DNA from: Gemmatimonadales bacterium UBA1120
GTDB taxonomy: Bacteria; Gemmatimonadota; Gemmatimonadetes; Longimicrobiales; Gaopeijiaceae
Assembly: GCA_002313925.1 (NCBI GenBank)
Contig: DCAZ01000100.1
Span: 1,019-17,936 of the forward strand
Length of the DNA stretch: 16,918 nt
Reading direction: 5' to 3'
The position numbers and the translations under genes were made by a program. Positions 7,499 through 15,186 of this stretch are shown piece after piece. The notes below the pieces were generated by a model. That model was not told the origin of the DNA and did no database searches. It saw only the letters and a list, made by a program, of their open reading frames with translations. Numbering within the stretch: the first letter of the stretch is position 1; each line of letters begins with the position of its first letter.

Positions 7499-7906
7499 AT
7501 GATGGCCGAATTGACGGATCAAGATAGAGATGAAATTCGAGAGGTGGTCGAGCAGAAGTGGGTTGCTGCAGGACTCGCTCGAGATTGGGGAGCGTCTATG
7601 GCCCTCTGCACAGAAGATTTTGTATACATGCCTCAGGATAATCCGGTTCTTCACGGTAAAGCAGAGGCCCAGGCATGGCTCGATGGGTTCCCGGATCTCA
7701 AGACGTTCAGCCAAGAAGTTGTGGATATCTCGGGAGACACGGAGTTAGCGGTCGGGCGATGCACTTTCGAAGTCAGCTTCGAAGCTGATGGACAGGAAGT
7801 ATCAGGAGTTGGTAAGGGTCTGGCCGCGATGTCGAGGCAGAGTGGTGAGTGGCTCATGTCCGCTGTTTGTTTCAATTGGGACGCTCCTCTGTTTCCGGCT
7901 GAGTAG
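7499..7906 (+). CDS. NTF2-like (SnoaL/DUF4440-type) protein
   Basis: This 135-residue protein has the cone-shaped NTF2-like fold pattern. An N-terminal helix (DQDRDEIREVVEQKWVAAGLARDW) is followed by LCTEDFVYMPQDNPVLHG, a helix ending at the WLDGFPD region, and alternating beta strands (AVGRCTFEVSF, GLAAMSRQSGEWLM). Many such proteins are small cytosolic isomerases, hydratases or ligand binders, while others have no known activity. No signal peptide is present. AGAGGAGAA directly precedes two consecutive ATG codons (7499 and 7502), and the second gives the more usual spacing. It lies between the small membrane protein and the GGT-family gene on the same strand, so co-expression is likely. Its role is not predictable. 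Confidence 0.78.
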   Translation: MMAELTDQDRDEIREVVEQKWVAAGLARDWGASMALCTEDFVYMPQDNPVLHGKAEAQAWLDGFPDLKTFSQEVVDISGDTELAVGRCTFEVSFEADGQEVSGVGKGLAAMSRQSGEWLMSAVCFNWDAPLFPAE

Positions 7907-8005
7907 TTAGTTAGACCAAGAGCTAAACATCGCAACGGACTCTAGAGCAGGTATTAGATCGAGTCTGAGAGTGGTAAGAAATTCAAATTAGGATGGGAGA
8001 TTAGT

Positions 8006-9856
8006 TTGTATATCCATAGAGCGCTTCTCATAGTCTCGATCGTTCTTACGAATCCTATTTTCTCAGATTTGGGGTTAATAAGGGCACAAGAAAATGCGTA
8101 TCCGTTGCAGATGAGTGCGAGTAAGAAGAGTCACCGTCCCGAAGTGCCTGGGGTAAACGGGCTAGTTACTGCAGGTCATCCTCTGGCTTCGATGGCAGGA
8201 TTGCGGATTCTCATGTCGGGTGGAAATGCAATCGATGCTGCCGTAGCAGTGCTAGCTACCCTGAACGTGGTTCGTCCACAAATGTCGGGAGCGGGGGGAA
8301 ATGGGTTTCTCACATATTTCGATAAGAGTTCCGGAGCAGTCCGCTCCCTAACGGCTGCGGGAGCAGCTCCGGGAGCTCTCGTTGCTGGTGATAGGTTAGC
8401 CGAAGAGCTCAACAAGGGAATTTATGCAGGGGTGGTCCCGGGCCTACTGGGTGGTTGGGTTTCCATGTTGAAGGAGTTTGGGACCATGAGTCTTTCAGAG
8501 GTCCTGGCCCCAGCTTTGGAGTACGCTACAGACGGTCATCCTATAGAGGCGTCAGTAGTCCAAGCTATTGCATCTCAAGAGGATCTATTCCGGCAGTATC
8601 CGACGAGTGCTCGGACATTCCTTCCAGAAGATAGAGTTCCAGAAGTTGGCGAGCTTTTCAAGATGCCGGATTTAGCCTCTACGTTCCGTAAACTTATCGA
8701 AGAAGAAGAGCGTGTATTGCAGCAAGAAAGAAGTCGTAACGAAGCTTTAGATGCTGCTTTTTCCAGATTCTACAACGGAGATATCGCAGAGGAGTTCGTA
8801 CGATTTTATACGGAGGAAGGAGGGCTATTCGCTGAGGAGGATTTTTCGAATTTCAGCCCCATATGGGATGATCCGATACACATAAATTATAGGGGCTATG
8901 ACATCTATTCCTCTCCTTCGACCTCAAGAGGAGGACTGGAAGTTTTGATGCAATTGAAGCTGGTTGAAAGGTTTGATTTGAGGGCTCTTGGGTCAGGAAA
9001 CCCGCTTCTGACTCATCTTCTGGCTGAAGCTATCCAGGTTGCAAAGTCAGACATTTACCAGTATGTGGCCGATCCGAAAAAATTCTCTGTTCCAACGGAA
9101 GGCATGCTGGAAGAGAGCTACCTTTCTCTTCGCAGCGATTTGATTTCAGAGGCTAATAGCATGGTGTACCCCGCTGCCGGCGAGCCAAGAGGTTATGACA
9201 GGTCCTCGAGTGGATTTCGAAATTCTAGAAGAGGGCCGATTTTGGGATCAGACAGAGAGCGTAGTCACGAGGGAAGCACTACTAGTTTTTCGATCATGGA
9301 TCGGGAAGGAAATGTAGTCGCCTGTACGCCAACTCATGGAGGAGCTTTCGGGACTGGTGTTGTTGTCGGAAATACTGGGATCACCTTCAATAATGGAACT
9401 CGTATAGGCTCGACGTCTCCATATTCTGACCACGTGAATTATGCTCGGGGCGGACAGGTCCCTATCCTAAATAATTCACCTGTCATCGTACTTAAGGATG
9501 GCGAGTTTATACTGGCCCTAGGAACTCCAGGTGGTGAGACGATTGGGCAGACACAATTCCAAGTTCTTGTGAATATTCTGGATCTAGATATGTCGGTGCA
9601 GGAAGCTGTAGAGGCGCCACGCTTTAGTTTGTTTGCGGCGCCCAACTTTTACAGAGCTGGTTCTGAAATCACTATGCGGATCGAAGATCGAATCTCAGTA
9701 GAGCACCTCGAAGGACTGCAGGGATTAGGGCATAATGTACAACTGGCCCCGTCCTATTCACTGGGTAGCATCCAAGCCATACTAAAAAATACTAATTTTG
9801 GGACTTTCGCGGCTGGTGCAGACCCTCGGCGGGCCGCATATGCCGTAGGCTGGTAA
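8006..9856 (+). CDS. Exported gamma-glutamyltransferase-family Ntn hydrolase
   Basis: This 616-residue protein has an N-terminal signal peptide (MYIHRALLIVSIVL...) and the complete GGT-fold precursor. GGNAIDAAVA (72-81) and GAGGNGF (95-101) lie in the large-subunit part. TTSFSIMD starts at Thr425, aligning with the autocatalytic nucleophile of GGTs. FGTGVVVGNTGITFNN (448-463) and GTPGGET (506-512, oxyanion glycines) follow in the small subunit. The start is TTG 8006 with GGGAG six bases upstream. Two residues expected in gamma-glutamyl-specific enzymes seem missing: the carboxylate-binding Arg (LTAAGAAP at 115-122 instead of FREMAP) and the Asp pair after NN (NNGTRIG instead of NNxMDDF). It may therefore be an amidase or acylase with another substrate. 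The base composition is A+T-richer than the flanks. Confidence 0.88.
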   Translation: MYIHRALLIVSIVLTNPIFSDLGLIRAQENAYPLQMSASKKSHRPEVPGVNGLVTAGHPLASMAGLRILMSGGNAIDAAVAVLATLNVVRPQMSGAGGNGFLTYFDKSSGAVRSLTAAGAAPGALVAGDRLAEELNKGIYAGVVPGLLGGWVSMLKEFGTMSLSEVLAPALEYATDGHPIEASVVQAIASQEDLFRQYPTSARTFLPEDRVPEVGELFKMPDLASTFRKLIEEEERVLQQERSRNEALDAAFSRFYNGDIAEEFVRFYTEEGGLFAEEDFSNFSPIWDDPIHINYRGYDIYSSPSTSRGGLEVLMQLKLVERFDLRALGSGNPLLTHLLAEAIQVAKSDIYQYVADPKKFSVPTEGMLEESYLSLRSDLISEANSMVYPAAGEPRGYDRSSSGFRNSRRGPILGSDRERSHEGSTTSFSIMDREGNVVACTPTHGGAFGTGVVVGNTGITFNNGTRIGSTSPYSDHVNYARGGQVPILNNSPVIVLKDGEFILALGTPGGETIGQTQFQVLVNILDLDMSVQEAVEAPRFSLFAAPNFYRAGSEITMRIEDRISVEHLEGLQGLGHNVQLAPSYSLGSIQAILKNTNFGTFAAGADPRRAAYAVGW

Positions 9857-9924
9857 TGAGGCGGTGAGAGGCTCACGTTAGCCATGGGTTCAGTAGAGAG
9901 CAACCGATTTCGTTCTGCAACCCG

Positions 9925-10314
9925 ATGAAGACGGACAATTACAGATTCGCCACGGTTCTTGCGCTCGCGACAGCATTCATTCTCGTCTGGCTGATCGGTG
10001 CCGTTGGCGTGATCGGAGTTGAGGGTGACCCCTTCGACTTGATGTATTTCGGGGTGCTCGCCGTTGGAATCATCGGCGCCGTCATCGCACGTTTCCAGCC
10101 ACATGGGATGGCACGAGCCTTGTTCGCGACAGCGTTTGCTCAAGCGTTGGTTACCGTGATCGCGTTGCTCGCTGGGAAGCATCAGAGCAGCGTTAGCTCT
10201 GTGCCCGAGATCTTGATTTTGAACGGGTTCTTTATCGCGCTGTTTCTCGGATCTGCACGGCTGTTTGGGAATGCCGCGCGGGAGGGAACTCCTACGGGCG
10301 ATTTGGAAGCTTAA
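9925..10314 (+). CDS. Small four-helix membrane protein of unknown function
   Basis: This 129-residue protein has four hydrophobic segments: about residues 8-31 (VLALATAFILVWLIGAVGVI), 40-56, 63-83 (ARALFATAFAQALVTVIALL) and 95-112 (ILILNGFFIALFLGSARLF). The C-terminal tail is short and polar. No catalytic motif is visible and the family is not recognised. ATG 9925 is the first plausible start, although no clear ribosome-binding site precedes it. It follows the GGT-family gene by 68 bases on the same strand but has a clearly higher G+C content, so it probably belongs to the older genomic background. Its stop overlaps the tail of a small opposing frame at 10311. Confidence 0.68.
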   Translation: MKTDNYRFATVLALATAFILVWLIGAVGVIGVEGDPFDLMYFGVLAVGIIGAVIARFQPHGMARALFATAFAQALVTVIALLAGKHQSSVSSVPEILILNGFFIALFLGSARLFGNAAREGTPTGDLEA

Positions 10315-10427
10315 TCCCTACTTCCAAACAATTTGATTATACGAACTACCAACAACACGGATACGAGCACAAGTAAGAACAAGAAAACCACTTCCCTGAG
10401 TGAGAATCCCTGTTCGGAATACTCCAT
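10311..10427 (-). CDS. Possible 38-residue single-helix membrane peptide
   Basis: A leftward frame starting at ATG 10427 encodes a polar N-terminus (MEYSEQGFSLRE), one strong hydrophobic helix (VVFLFLLVLVSVLLVVRII) and a basic tail (KLFGSRD). This is the topology of many small bacterial membrane proteins. A GGA lies five bases before the ATG, but this is a weak signal. The frame is open further upstream to 10511 with no hydrophobic content. It ends tail to tail with the rightward gene, the two stop regions overlapping by four bases. No family is recognised. A chance ORF in A+T-rich intergenic DNA is the main alternative. Confidence 0.33.
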   Translation of the reverse strand: MEYSEQGFSLREVVFLFLLVLVSVLLVVRIIKLFGSRD

Positions 10428-10556
10428 CGGTATCCGATTAGCTTGGATAAGAGTTATTGGTAGCAATGCCACCGGCCTAATCTCCTTTTTGGGTCGCCCT
10501 GTAGGTGCCACCTATCAACAGTGTTTTACTCAGGGGATCTTCTGGTCTCAACCGGT

Positions 10557-10577
10557 TTCACCGAACCTACCGGTGAA
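10557..10577. repeat. 7-bp inverted repeat upstream of the ureohydrolase gene
   Basis: TTCACCG (10557-10563) and CGGTGAA (10571-10577) are perfect inverted repeats separated by seven bases, followed by the -10-like TATGAT at 10579-10584. The position, about 60 bases before ATG 10642, fits an operator or leader hairpin for the 10642-13753 unit. No good -35 element was found. Confidence 0.35.
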
Positions 10578-10641
10578 CTATGATTGGTCACGATGTATCC
10601 GACCAGAAAGAAGGCATTCAAAGAATAGGATATTTACCCCT

Positions 10642-11874
10642 ATGACACGTCAGCTGTCGTCGGTAGCTCTGCTTTTCGTCGCCCTATCGGTCGTCTCATG
10701 CACGACACCGCCACAGTCCACGGAAGAGGCTTTGCCGGAAGCCACCGAGGAGATGGCATCGGACGAGCAACCTGAGGAGCAGGAGGAGCCGACTTCCGCA
10801 GACACGATCATTCGGTTGGATCCGAACGCCGAGGACCTCGAGGTGTGGAAAGAGAGAGATATCTCGGAGGATCCACCCCGAGAGCCGGGACCGATTAAGA
10901 CCTTTGGACCACTGACCTTCTTCGGGTTGCCTATCGCGATGACGACTGAGGACCTGGTTGCTGGCGAAGTGGAGGTGGCATTCATCGCAGCCCCGGTCGA
11001 CATGGGGAGCGGATATCGAGGCGCTGGCGAAGGACCCACCGCAATGCGTGCGCTCCGCCGTGGCGGCGGCAGCATGGAAACGCTGGTGAAGTGGAGGACG
11101 GAGCTGAAGGGCGTCGACTATGGCGACGTGCCCATCGACAAGCTGAGTCTGGAGCGTAGCATGCCATCGATCCGACGGATGGTCCGGGAGATCGCGGAGA
11201 CGGGCGCGATCCCCATCATCATCGGTGGTGATCACTCCATCGAATACGCCAATGTCGCCGGGCTCGCCGATGTCTATGGTAAGGAGAACGTTGGTGTCAT
11301 CCACTTCGATGCTCACTACGACGCTGGAGAATCTCGCACAGGTCACCTGATCACCCATGGCCGCCCCATACGTCGGCTGATCGAGGAAGGACACGTGCTT
11401 GGCAAAAATTACATTCAGGTGGGCCTTCGTGGTGGGTGGCCCGGGCCAGACGGGTTCGAGTGGATGCGGGAAAACAATCTGCGCTACCACACGATGGCGG
11501 AGATCGATCGTGACGGTTGGGGAGCGGTTATGGATCTGGTTCTCGATGAAGCGAATGACGGGCCAGAGTATCTGCACATCTCTTTTGACATCGACGTCAT
11601 GGACCCGGCGTATACTGCGGGAACTGGAACACCGGTAGCGGGTGGGCTGACACCCCGAGAGGTGTTTCCTCTCATCCGAGGTCTCTGCGCTGAGAACAAC
11701 GTGGTGGGGTTTGACCTGGTCGAACTGGCTCCTCTTCTCGATGCAGGTTACACGAGCGTACTTAACTCCAAGAAAGTCGTCGACGAGTGCCTGACGGGGG
11801 TCGCGTTGAAGAAGAAAGGGCTCAGTGGCCGGGACTACCTGAACCCGCTCACGCGACGAGACGGCCGACGGTAG
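10642..11874 (+). CDS. Lipoprotein agmatinase/arginase-family ureohydrolase
   Basis: This 410-residue enzyme should hydrolyse a guanidino compound to urea plus an amine, using a binuclear metal centre. A lipoprotein signal comes first, with VVSC placing the lipidated Cys at residue 20. An acidic, disordered linker follows (about 27-55), then the ureohydrolase domain. All six expected metal ligands are present: His198 in GGDHS, Asp223/His225/Asp227 in DAHYD, and Asp316/Asp318 in SFDID. The open frame reaches back to 10333, but ATG 10642 gives the lipoprotein signal, and the upstream part reads as nonsense. DAHYDAGES differs from the usual agmatinase DAHxDT motif, so agmatine is not assured; guanidinobutyrate, guanidinopropionate or guanidine are options. 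Ureohydrolases are normally cytosolic, so export is unusual. It is followed at 32 bases by the PpiC gene. Confidence 0.88.
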   Translation: MTRQLSSVALLFVALSVVSCTTPPQSTEEALPEATEEMASDEQPEEQEEPTSADTIIRLDPNAEDLEVWKERDISEDPPREPGPIKTFGPLTFFGLPIAMTTEDLVAGEVEVAFIAAPVDMGSGYRGAGEGPTAMRALRRGGGSMETLVKWRTELKGVDYGDVPIDKLSLERSMPSIRRMVREIAETGAIPIIIGGDHSIEYANVAGLADVYGKENVGVIHFDAHYDAGESRTGHLITHGRPIRRLIEEGHVLGKNYIQVGLRGGWPGPDGFEWMRENNLRYHTMAEIDRDGWGAVMDLVLDEANDGPEYLHISFDIDVMDPAYTAGTGTPVAGGLTPREVFPLIRGLCAENNVVGFDLVELAPLLDAGYTSVLNSKKVVDECLTGVALKKKGLSGRDYLNPLTRRDGRR

Positions 11875-11906
11875 CGGGCCGCGTTGAAGGCCCCCTCTAT
11901 TGAGAG

Positions 11907-12731
11907 ATGAGTAATACGACGTCGCAACCCTCTTTTTTTCAGCGAGCATTGCGGGAGCCCGTCGTCCATTTCACGCTCATCGCGGTGATCTTCTTCCTCG
12001 TCACCGAATTCGTCAGTTCTGGCGGCCGCGAGGTCATCGAGATTGACCGTCAGGAGGTCGCGTGGCGCATCCAGCAGATCGAGAGGGATACTCCTCTAAG
12101 TGAGGAAGAACGCAGGCTAGCTGAACGCAGCTATATTGACGAGCAGATTCTGGCACGAGAGGCTCGCATTCTCGGATTCGATGACGACCAACGGATCCGG
12201 TCCATCCTATCCCAGAAGATGCTCCACATCCTGAGCGGCGGGGTTATTCAACCCACCGAGACTGAGCTTCGGGCCTACTACAAAGAGAACCAACTGCGTT
12301 ACGTGCGTGCGCCTTCCGTGACTGTGGATGAGGTTGTGGTGATGGCTGGTGGATCGGGGACGCTGCCTCCCGAGCTCGGCGCCGGACTGGATGTCGAGCG
12401 TTTCGCAGAAAATGAGCGCCTTAGGCATGCCGTTCTGACAGAGGTGACCATAGACGACCTCTCACTTGTCTTTGGGCCGGAGACTGCGGCAAAGGTATTC
12501 GAAGCTGAGCCGGGAGTATGGGTCGGACCCCAGCGGACGGCTCTGGGCGAACATTGGTTTCGGGTTACCGATCGCTTCGATGAAGTGATTCCCCCTACTT
12601 TTGATGCGATTCTGGGACAAGTCCGATTCGACTGGATCGGCGAAAAAGAAGAAGCACTCCTTCAGGAGCGAATCGCCGAGCTTCGCGAACTCTACTCAGT
12701 GAAGTTCGTCGGCGAGGGACCCTCGAGGTGA
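11907..12731 (+). CDS. Membrane-anchored PpiC/parvulin-type protein
   Basis: This 274-residue protein has one N-terminal transmembrane anchor (about 21-38, HFTLIAVIFFLVTEFV). The periplasmic part consists of a SurA/PpiC-like N-terminal helical region (SEEERRLAERSYIDEQILAREA), the linker motif TETELRAYYKENQLRY, and a C-terminal region resembling a degenerate parvulin domain (LTEVTIDDLSLVFG, GVWVGPQRTALGEHWFRVTD). It probably assists folding of an exported or membrane partner, and isomerase activity is not certain because the parvulin core is poorly conserved. Codons 9-11 contain a T7 run (11933-11939). Its stop overlaps the start of the HupE-like gene by four bases (GTGA), so the two are translationally coupled. 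Pairing of PpiC-like proteins with HupE/UreJ proteins is a familiar arrangement. Confidence 0.78.
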   Translation: MSNTTSQPSFFQRALREPVVHFTLIAVIFFLVTEFVSSGGREVIEIDRQEVAWRIQQIERDTPLSEEERRLAERSYIDEQILAREARILGFDDDQRIRSILSQKMLHILSGGVIQPTETELRAYYKENQLRYVRAPSVTVDEVVVMAGGSGTLPPELGAGLDVERFAENERLRHAVLTEVTIDDLSLVFGPETAAKVFEAEPGVWVGPQRTALGEHWFRVTDRFDEVIPPTFDAILGQVRFDWIGEKEEALLQERIAELRELYSVKFVGEGPSR

Positions 12732-13753
12732 GACACCTTGTGCGCTTCGCGCCACTCGGCATCATGGTTCTGGTCGCGATGCTGCTTGTGCTGACAGCTC
12801 GCTTTGCAGCAGCTCATGACGTGGGGATCACCTCCGTCGCACGTGTCTTCATCGACCAAGTCGGAGAGGGTCGGTACACGCTGTCCATCGTCGATATCGG
12901 CCTGCCTCCTATTGGGGATTCTCCAGGTGTGCTGCCGTCCGGATGTCGGCATCTGCCGGAGGAGGGAGTGCGCGGAACAGTGGCGTTATTCCGGTTCCAG
13001 TGTGACGACGAGCTTATGTTCGACGATGTCATCACCCTCCCCTGGGATTTGGCAGGCGTTGTGGCGATCGCCCATTGGAGCGACGGTACCGATGCTTCCG
13101 CGTACTTCCGAGGAAAAGGCAATACGGTACCGGTTCAATTGGGAGATCTTCTCGCGGGTGCAGGATCCAGATTCCGCCTCGCAGAGCGTTACTTTGCACT
13201 AGGGACCGAGCACATCCTGCTCGGAATCGACCACCTGCTCTTCGTCCTTGGACTCCTACTATTGGTTCGGGGAGTGGGACCTCTAGTGAAGACCATCACG
13301 GCCTTCACCATTGCGCATAGTATCACCCTGGCAGCTGCCGTCATGGGGGTAGTCACGCTAGACCGAGCCCCTGTGGAAGCTGCCATCGCGCTGTCCATCG
13401 TGCTTTTGGCCCGGGAGATTGTCGTTGGGTACAGCGGCCATACGCATCTCGTACACCGGCGACCTTGGCTGGTAGCTTTCGTCTTCGGATTGTTGCACGG
13501 GCTCGGTTTCGCGGGAGCCCTGGGGGAGATTGGGTTGCGTAGCGCGGACGTCCCGCTCGCCCTCCTCAGCTTCAACTTGGGAGTGGAAGCCGGCCAGCTC
13601 GCGTTCGTCGCCCTGCTTGTCTTACTGAATAGGATGGTGGGAGAAACCCTGCGTTTTCGTGTTCCCCGGTTCGAGCCCGCAGTTGGCTACGCCTTGGGTG
13701 GGCTTGCAATGCTCTGGCTATTTGACCGGCTTCCTGCGGTGTGGGGTGCGTAG
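12728..13753 (+). CDS. HupE/UreJ-family membrane protein, putative metal transporter
   Basis: This 341-residue protein has an N-terminal signal peptide ending near AAAH (residue 30), an extracytoplasmic beta-rich domain (about 31-150) with Cys73 and Cys92, then six or so transmembrane helices. The HupE/UreJ hallmarks are present: HILLGIDHLLFVLG (162-175), FTIAHSITLA (193-202), FGLLHGLGFAGALG (253-266) and FNLGVEAGQL (282-291). HupE and UreJ proteins are linked to nickel uptake for hydrogenase and urease. This longer two-domain form is of undetermined metal specificity. The start GTG 12728 overlaps the PpiC stop. Together with the upstream ureohydrolase the context suggests supply of a metal to an exported metalloenzyme, an inference from gene order only. 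A hairpin follows four bases after the stop. Confidence 0.85.
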   Translation: MRHLVRFAPLGIMVLVAMLLVLTARFAAAHDVGITSVARVFIDQVGEGRYTLSIVDIGLPPIGDSPGVLPSGCRHLPEEGVRGTVALFRFQCDDELMFDDVITLPWDLAGVVAIAHWSDGTDASAYFRGKGNTVPVQLGDLLAGAGSRFRLAERYFALGTEHILLGIDHLLFVLGLLLLVRGVGPLVKTITAFTIAHSITLAAAVMGVVTLDRAPVEAAIALSIVLLAREIVVGYSGHTHLVHRRPWLVAFVFGLLHGLGFAGALGEIGLRSADVPLALLSFNLGVEAGQLAFVALLVLLNRMVGETLRFRVPRFEPAVGYALGGLAMLWLFDRLPAVWGA

Positions 13754-13756
13754 CGA

Positions 13757-13776
13757 GCCACTACAACTTTAGTGGC
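13757..13776 (+). terminator. Hairpin after the HupE-like gene, probable transcription stop
   Basis: GCCACTA (13757-13763) pairs perfectly with TAGTGGC (13770-13776) around a six-base loop, four bases after the HupE stop. The downstream stretch is pyrimidine-rich (ACCCCTCCTTATTACTTC) but is not a clean U-run, so termination may be inefficient or factor-assisted. Confidence 0.5.
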
Positions 13777-13941
13777 ACCCCTCCTTATTACTTCTTCTTT
13801 TGAGCATCCATCGGAGAAGACCCCAGCAGACCAAGACGATTCCGAAGTTACTCAGTTCGCTATTACTGACGAGCAAACCAACACCTACCCAGAACGGAAG
13901 CCAAGCACTACCGAATGCGGCTCGCAAGCTTATCACTTAAT

Positions 13942-13984
13942 GGTTCTCCGTTAGAACCGAAGGCGCTTGACCTTATTCAGCGCC
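13942..13984. repeat. Two adjacent hairpins at the 3' end of the serine hydrolase gene
   Basis: GGTTCT/AGAACC (13942-13947 with 13953-13958) and GGCGCT/AGCGCC (13962-13967 with 13979-13984) form two six-bp stems. The second overlaps the stop codon of the leftward serine hydrolase gene. They may stabilise its mRNA end or assist termination between the convergent units. No U-run follows on either strand. Confidence 0.35.
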
Positions 13985-15179
13985 TGTATCCTCGCTCTAC
14001 GGCAGAGGCTACTGAGTCCCAGTTATATGTGTATTGAATACGACGGCTTATCTCGTTGATCACAGTCGATCCCTGGTCGGCATTAGTCATAACGACCAGG
14101 CCATAGCCTTTCACTTTGTGTGCGAGCATTAGAGCCCTGAATCCCCAATTACTTCCACCATGACTGAAGTACCAGCCCTCGCCGATCTTGCTCATAGTAA
14201 AACCGACTGCGAAGGGCCCCACACCGACCGGACTCAACATCTCTTGGATCATAGACTGAGAAAGCACACGATTCGACTCCCCGCGAGCAGAGCGCTGCAC
14301 TTCGATTATAAGACGGGCTAGATCAGTGGGAGTCGTCCAGAGGCCCGCGGCTGCGTGCTCAGGATATACATGCCACTTTGGACCGCGGGACTCACCGTTG
14401 TTGTCATGTGCTCGGGCAGCATTGTTGTTGTGTTGCGGAGAGATTGGTTGAGCATAAGAGCTGCGCGTCATGCCAATCGGTGTGAGCACTCCGTCCTGCA
14501 TTAGATCCACGAATGGACGTCCACGGACATCGGAGAGAGCGAGCTCCATGACTGTGACGCCGCCACCCGAATACTCATAGAATGTCATTGGCTCGCGTTC
14601 CATGAACACTCTACCGACGTTCGAAAGCTCGTGGCCTTCTAAGATTTGTACGATGGTTGGAAGCGGTTGCTCCGGATCATATCCCGGGAATCCAAAACCG
14701 TCTCCAAGACCTGAGGTATGACTGGTGAGCGTGCGTGGTGTTACAGGTTGGTCCTGGGTGAATTCTTTACCGTCAAGGGTCCACGACTGAAGGATACCGT
14801 TAATGTCGTCATCTAGACTAAACAGGCCATCCTGTACTGCTCTGAGTACTCCCATCGCTGCAACTGGTTTGCTGATAGAGGCTGCTTGGAACATCGTTTC
14901 GATGTCGACGAGCTGACCTGTCTCGACATCAGCCACCCCATAGGCTTTCGCCCAGTGGATCTTGAAATCCTTAATGACTGCAATACTGACTCCGGGAACT
15001 CCAAACTCTTCCATGAGTTCAGTGACCGTGCGCGTTCCGAGTCCGTCCTCACCGGGTTGGGTCTGAGTTTGCTCTATAGCAGCTTGGGCAGAGACCGCTG
15101 AAATTTGTGCTTCGAGTGGAGTTTCTAGACACAGCAACAAGCTCACACCCACACAGACAACGAGGTTCAGTTTATCCAT
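13977..15179 (-). CDS. Exported serine hydrolase, class C beta-lactamase/DD-peptidase family
   Basis: This 400-residue protein has a Sec signal peptide (about 1-24, LVVCVGVSLLLCLETPLEA) and a penicillin-binding-protein-like fold. The nucleophile motif SISK is at 101-104 (Ser101, Lys104), the second motif is YSG with Tyr203, and HGG (340-342) replaces the KTG triad, as is usual in the esterase/peptidase branch of this family. LTSHTSGL (151-158) and AAGLWTTPTDLARL (277-290) are further family marks. Substrates range from esters to D-amino peptides; lactam resistance is not implied. ATG 15179 is chosen because it gives a compact signal peptide; ATG 15209 is also in frame but would overlap the upstream gene. 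GGAGGG lies 12 bases before the chosen start. It is in an operon with the DUF6174-like lipoprotein gene. Confidence 0.85.
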   Translation of the reverse strand: MDKLNLVVCVGVSLLLCLETPLEAQISAVSAQAAIEQTQTQPGEDGLGTRTVTELMEEFGVPGVSIAVIKDFKIHWAKAYGVADVETGQLVDIETMFQAASISKPVAAMGVLRAVQDGLFSLDDDINGILQSWTLDGKEFTQDQPVTPRTLTSHTSGLGDGFGFPGYDPEQPLPTIVQILEGHELSNVGRVFMEREPMTFYEYSGGGVTVMELALSDVRGRPFVDLMQDGVLTPIGMTRSSYAQPISPQHNNNAARAHDNNGESRGPKWHVYPEHAAAGLWTTPTDLARLIIEVQRSARGESNRVLSQSMIQEMLSPVGVGPFAVGFTMSKIGEGWYFSHGGSNWGFRALMLAHKVKGYGLVVMTNADQGSTVINEISRRIQYTYNWDSVASAVERGYRR

Positions 15180-15186
15180 GTTCTTG

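Noticed and set aside
9864..9876. GTGAG/CTCAC hairpin just after the GGT-family gene
   Set aside because: A five-bp stem with a three-base loop and no U-run is too weak to call a terminator.
10333..10641. N-terminal extension of the ureohydrolase frame
   Set aside because: The extended translation is unstructured and would bury the lipoprotein signal that starts at ATG 10642.
11876..11893. GGGCC/GGCCC hairpin between ureohydrolase and PpiC genes
   Set aside because: Only a five-bp stem with no following U-run in the 32-base gap; not supported as a terminator, and the genes look co-transcribed.
10696..11949. 417-residue leftward ORF opposite the ureohydrolase gene
   Set aside because: It is antisense to a gene with full ureohydrolase motifs, its translation is rich in His/Arg/Cys without domain features, and it has no start signal. 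It reflects codon bias of the opposite strand.
13772..13954. 60-residue rightward ORF after the HupE-like gene
   Set aside because: Its GTG start lies within the right arm of a hairpin, there is no ribosome-binding site, and the composition looks like random intergenic sequence.
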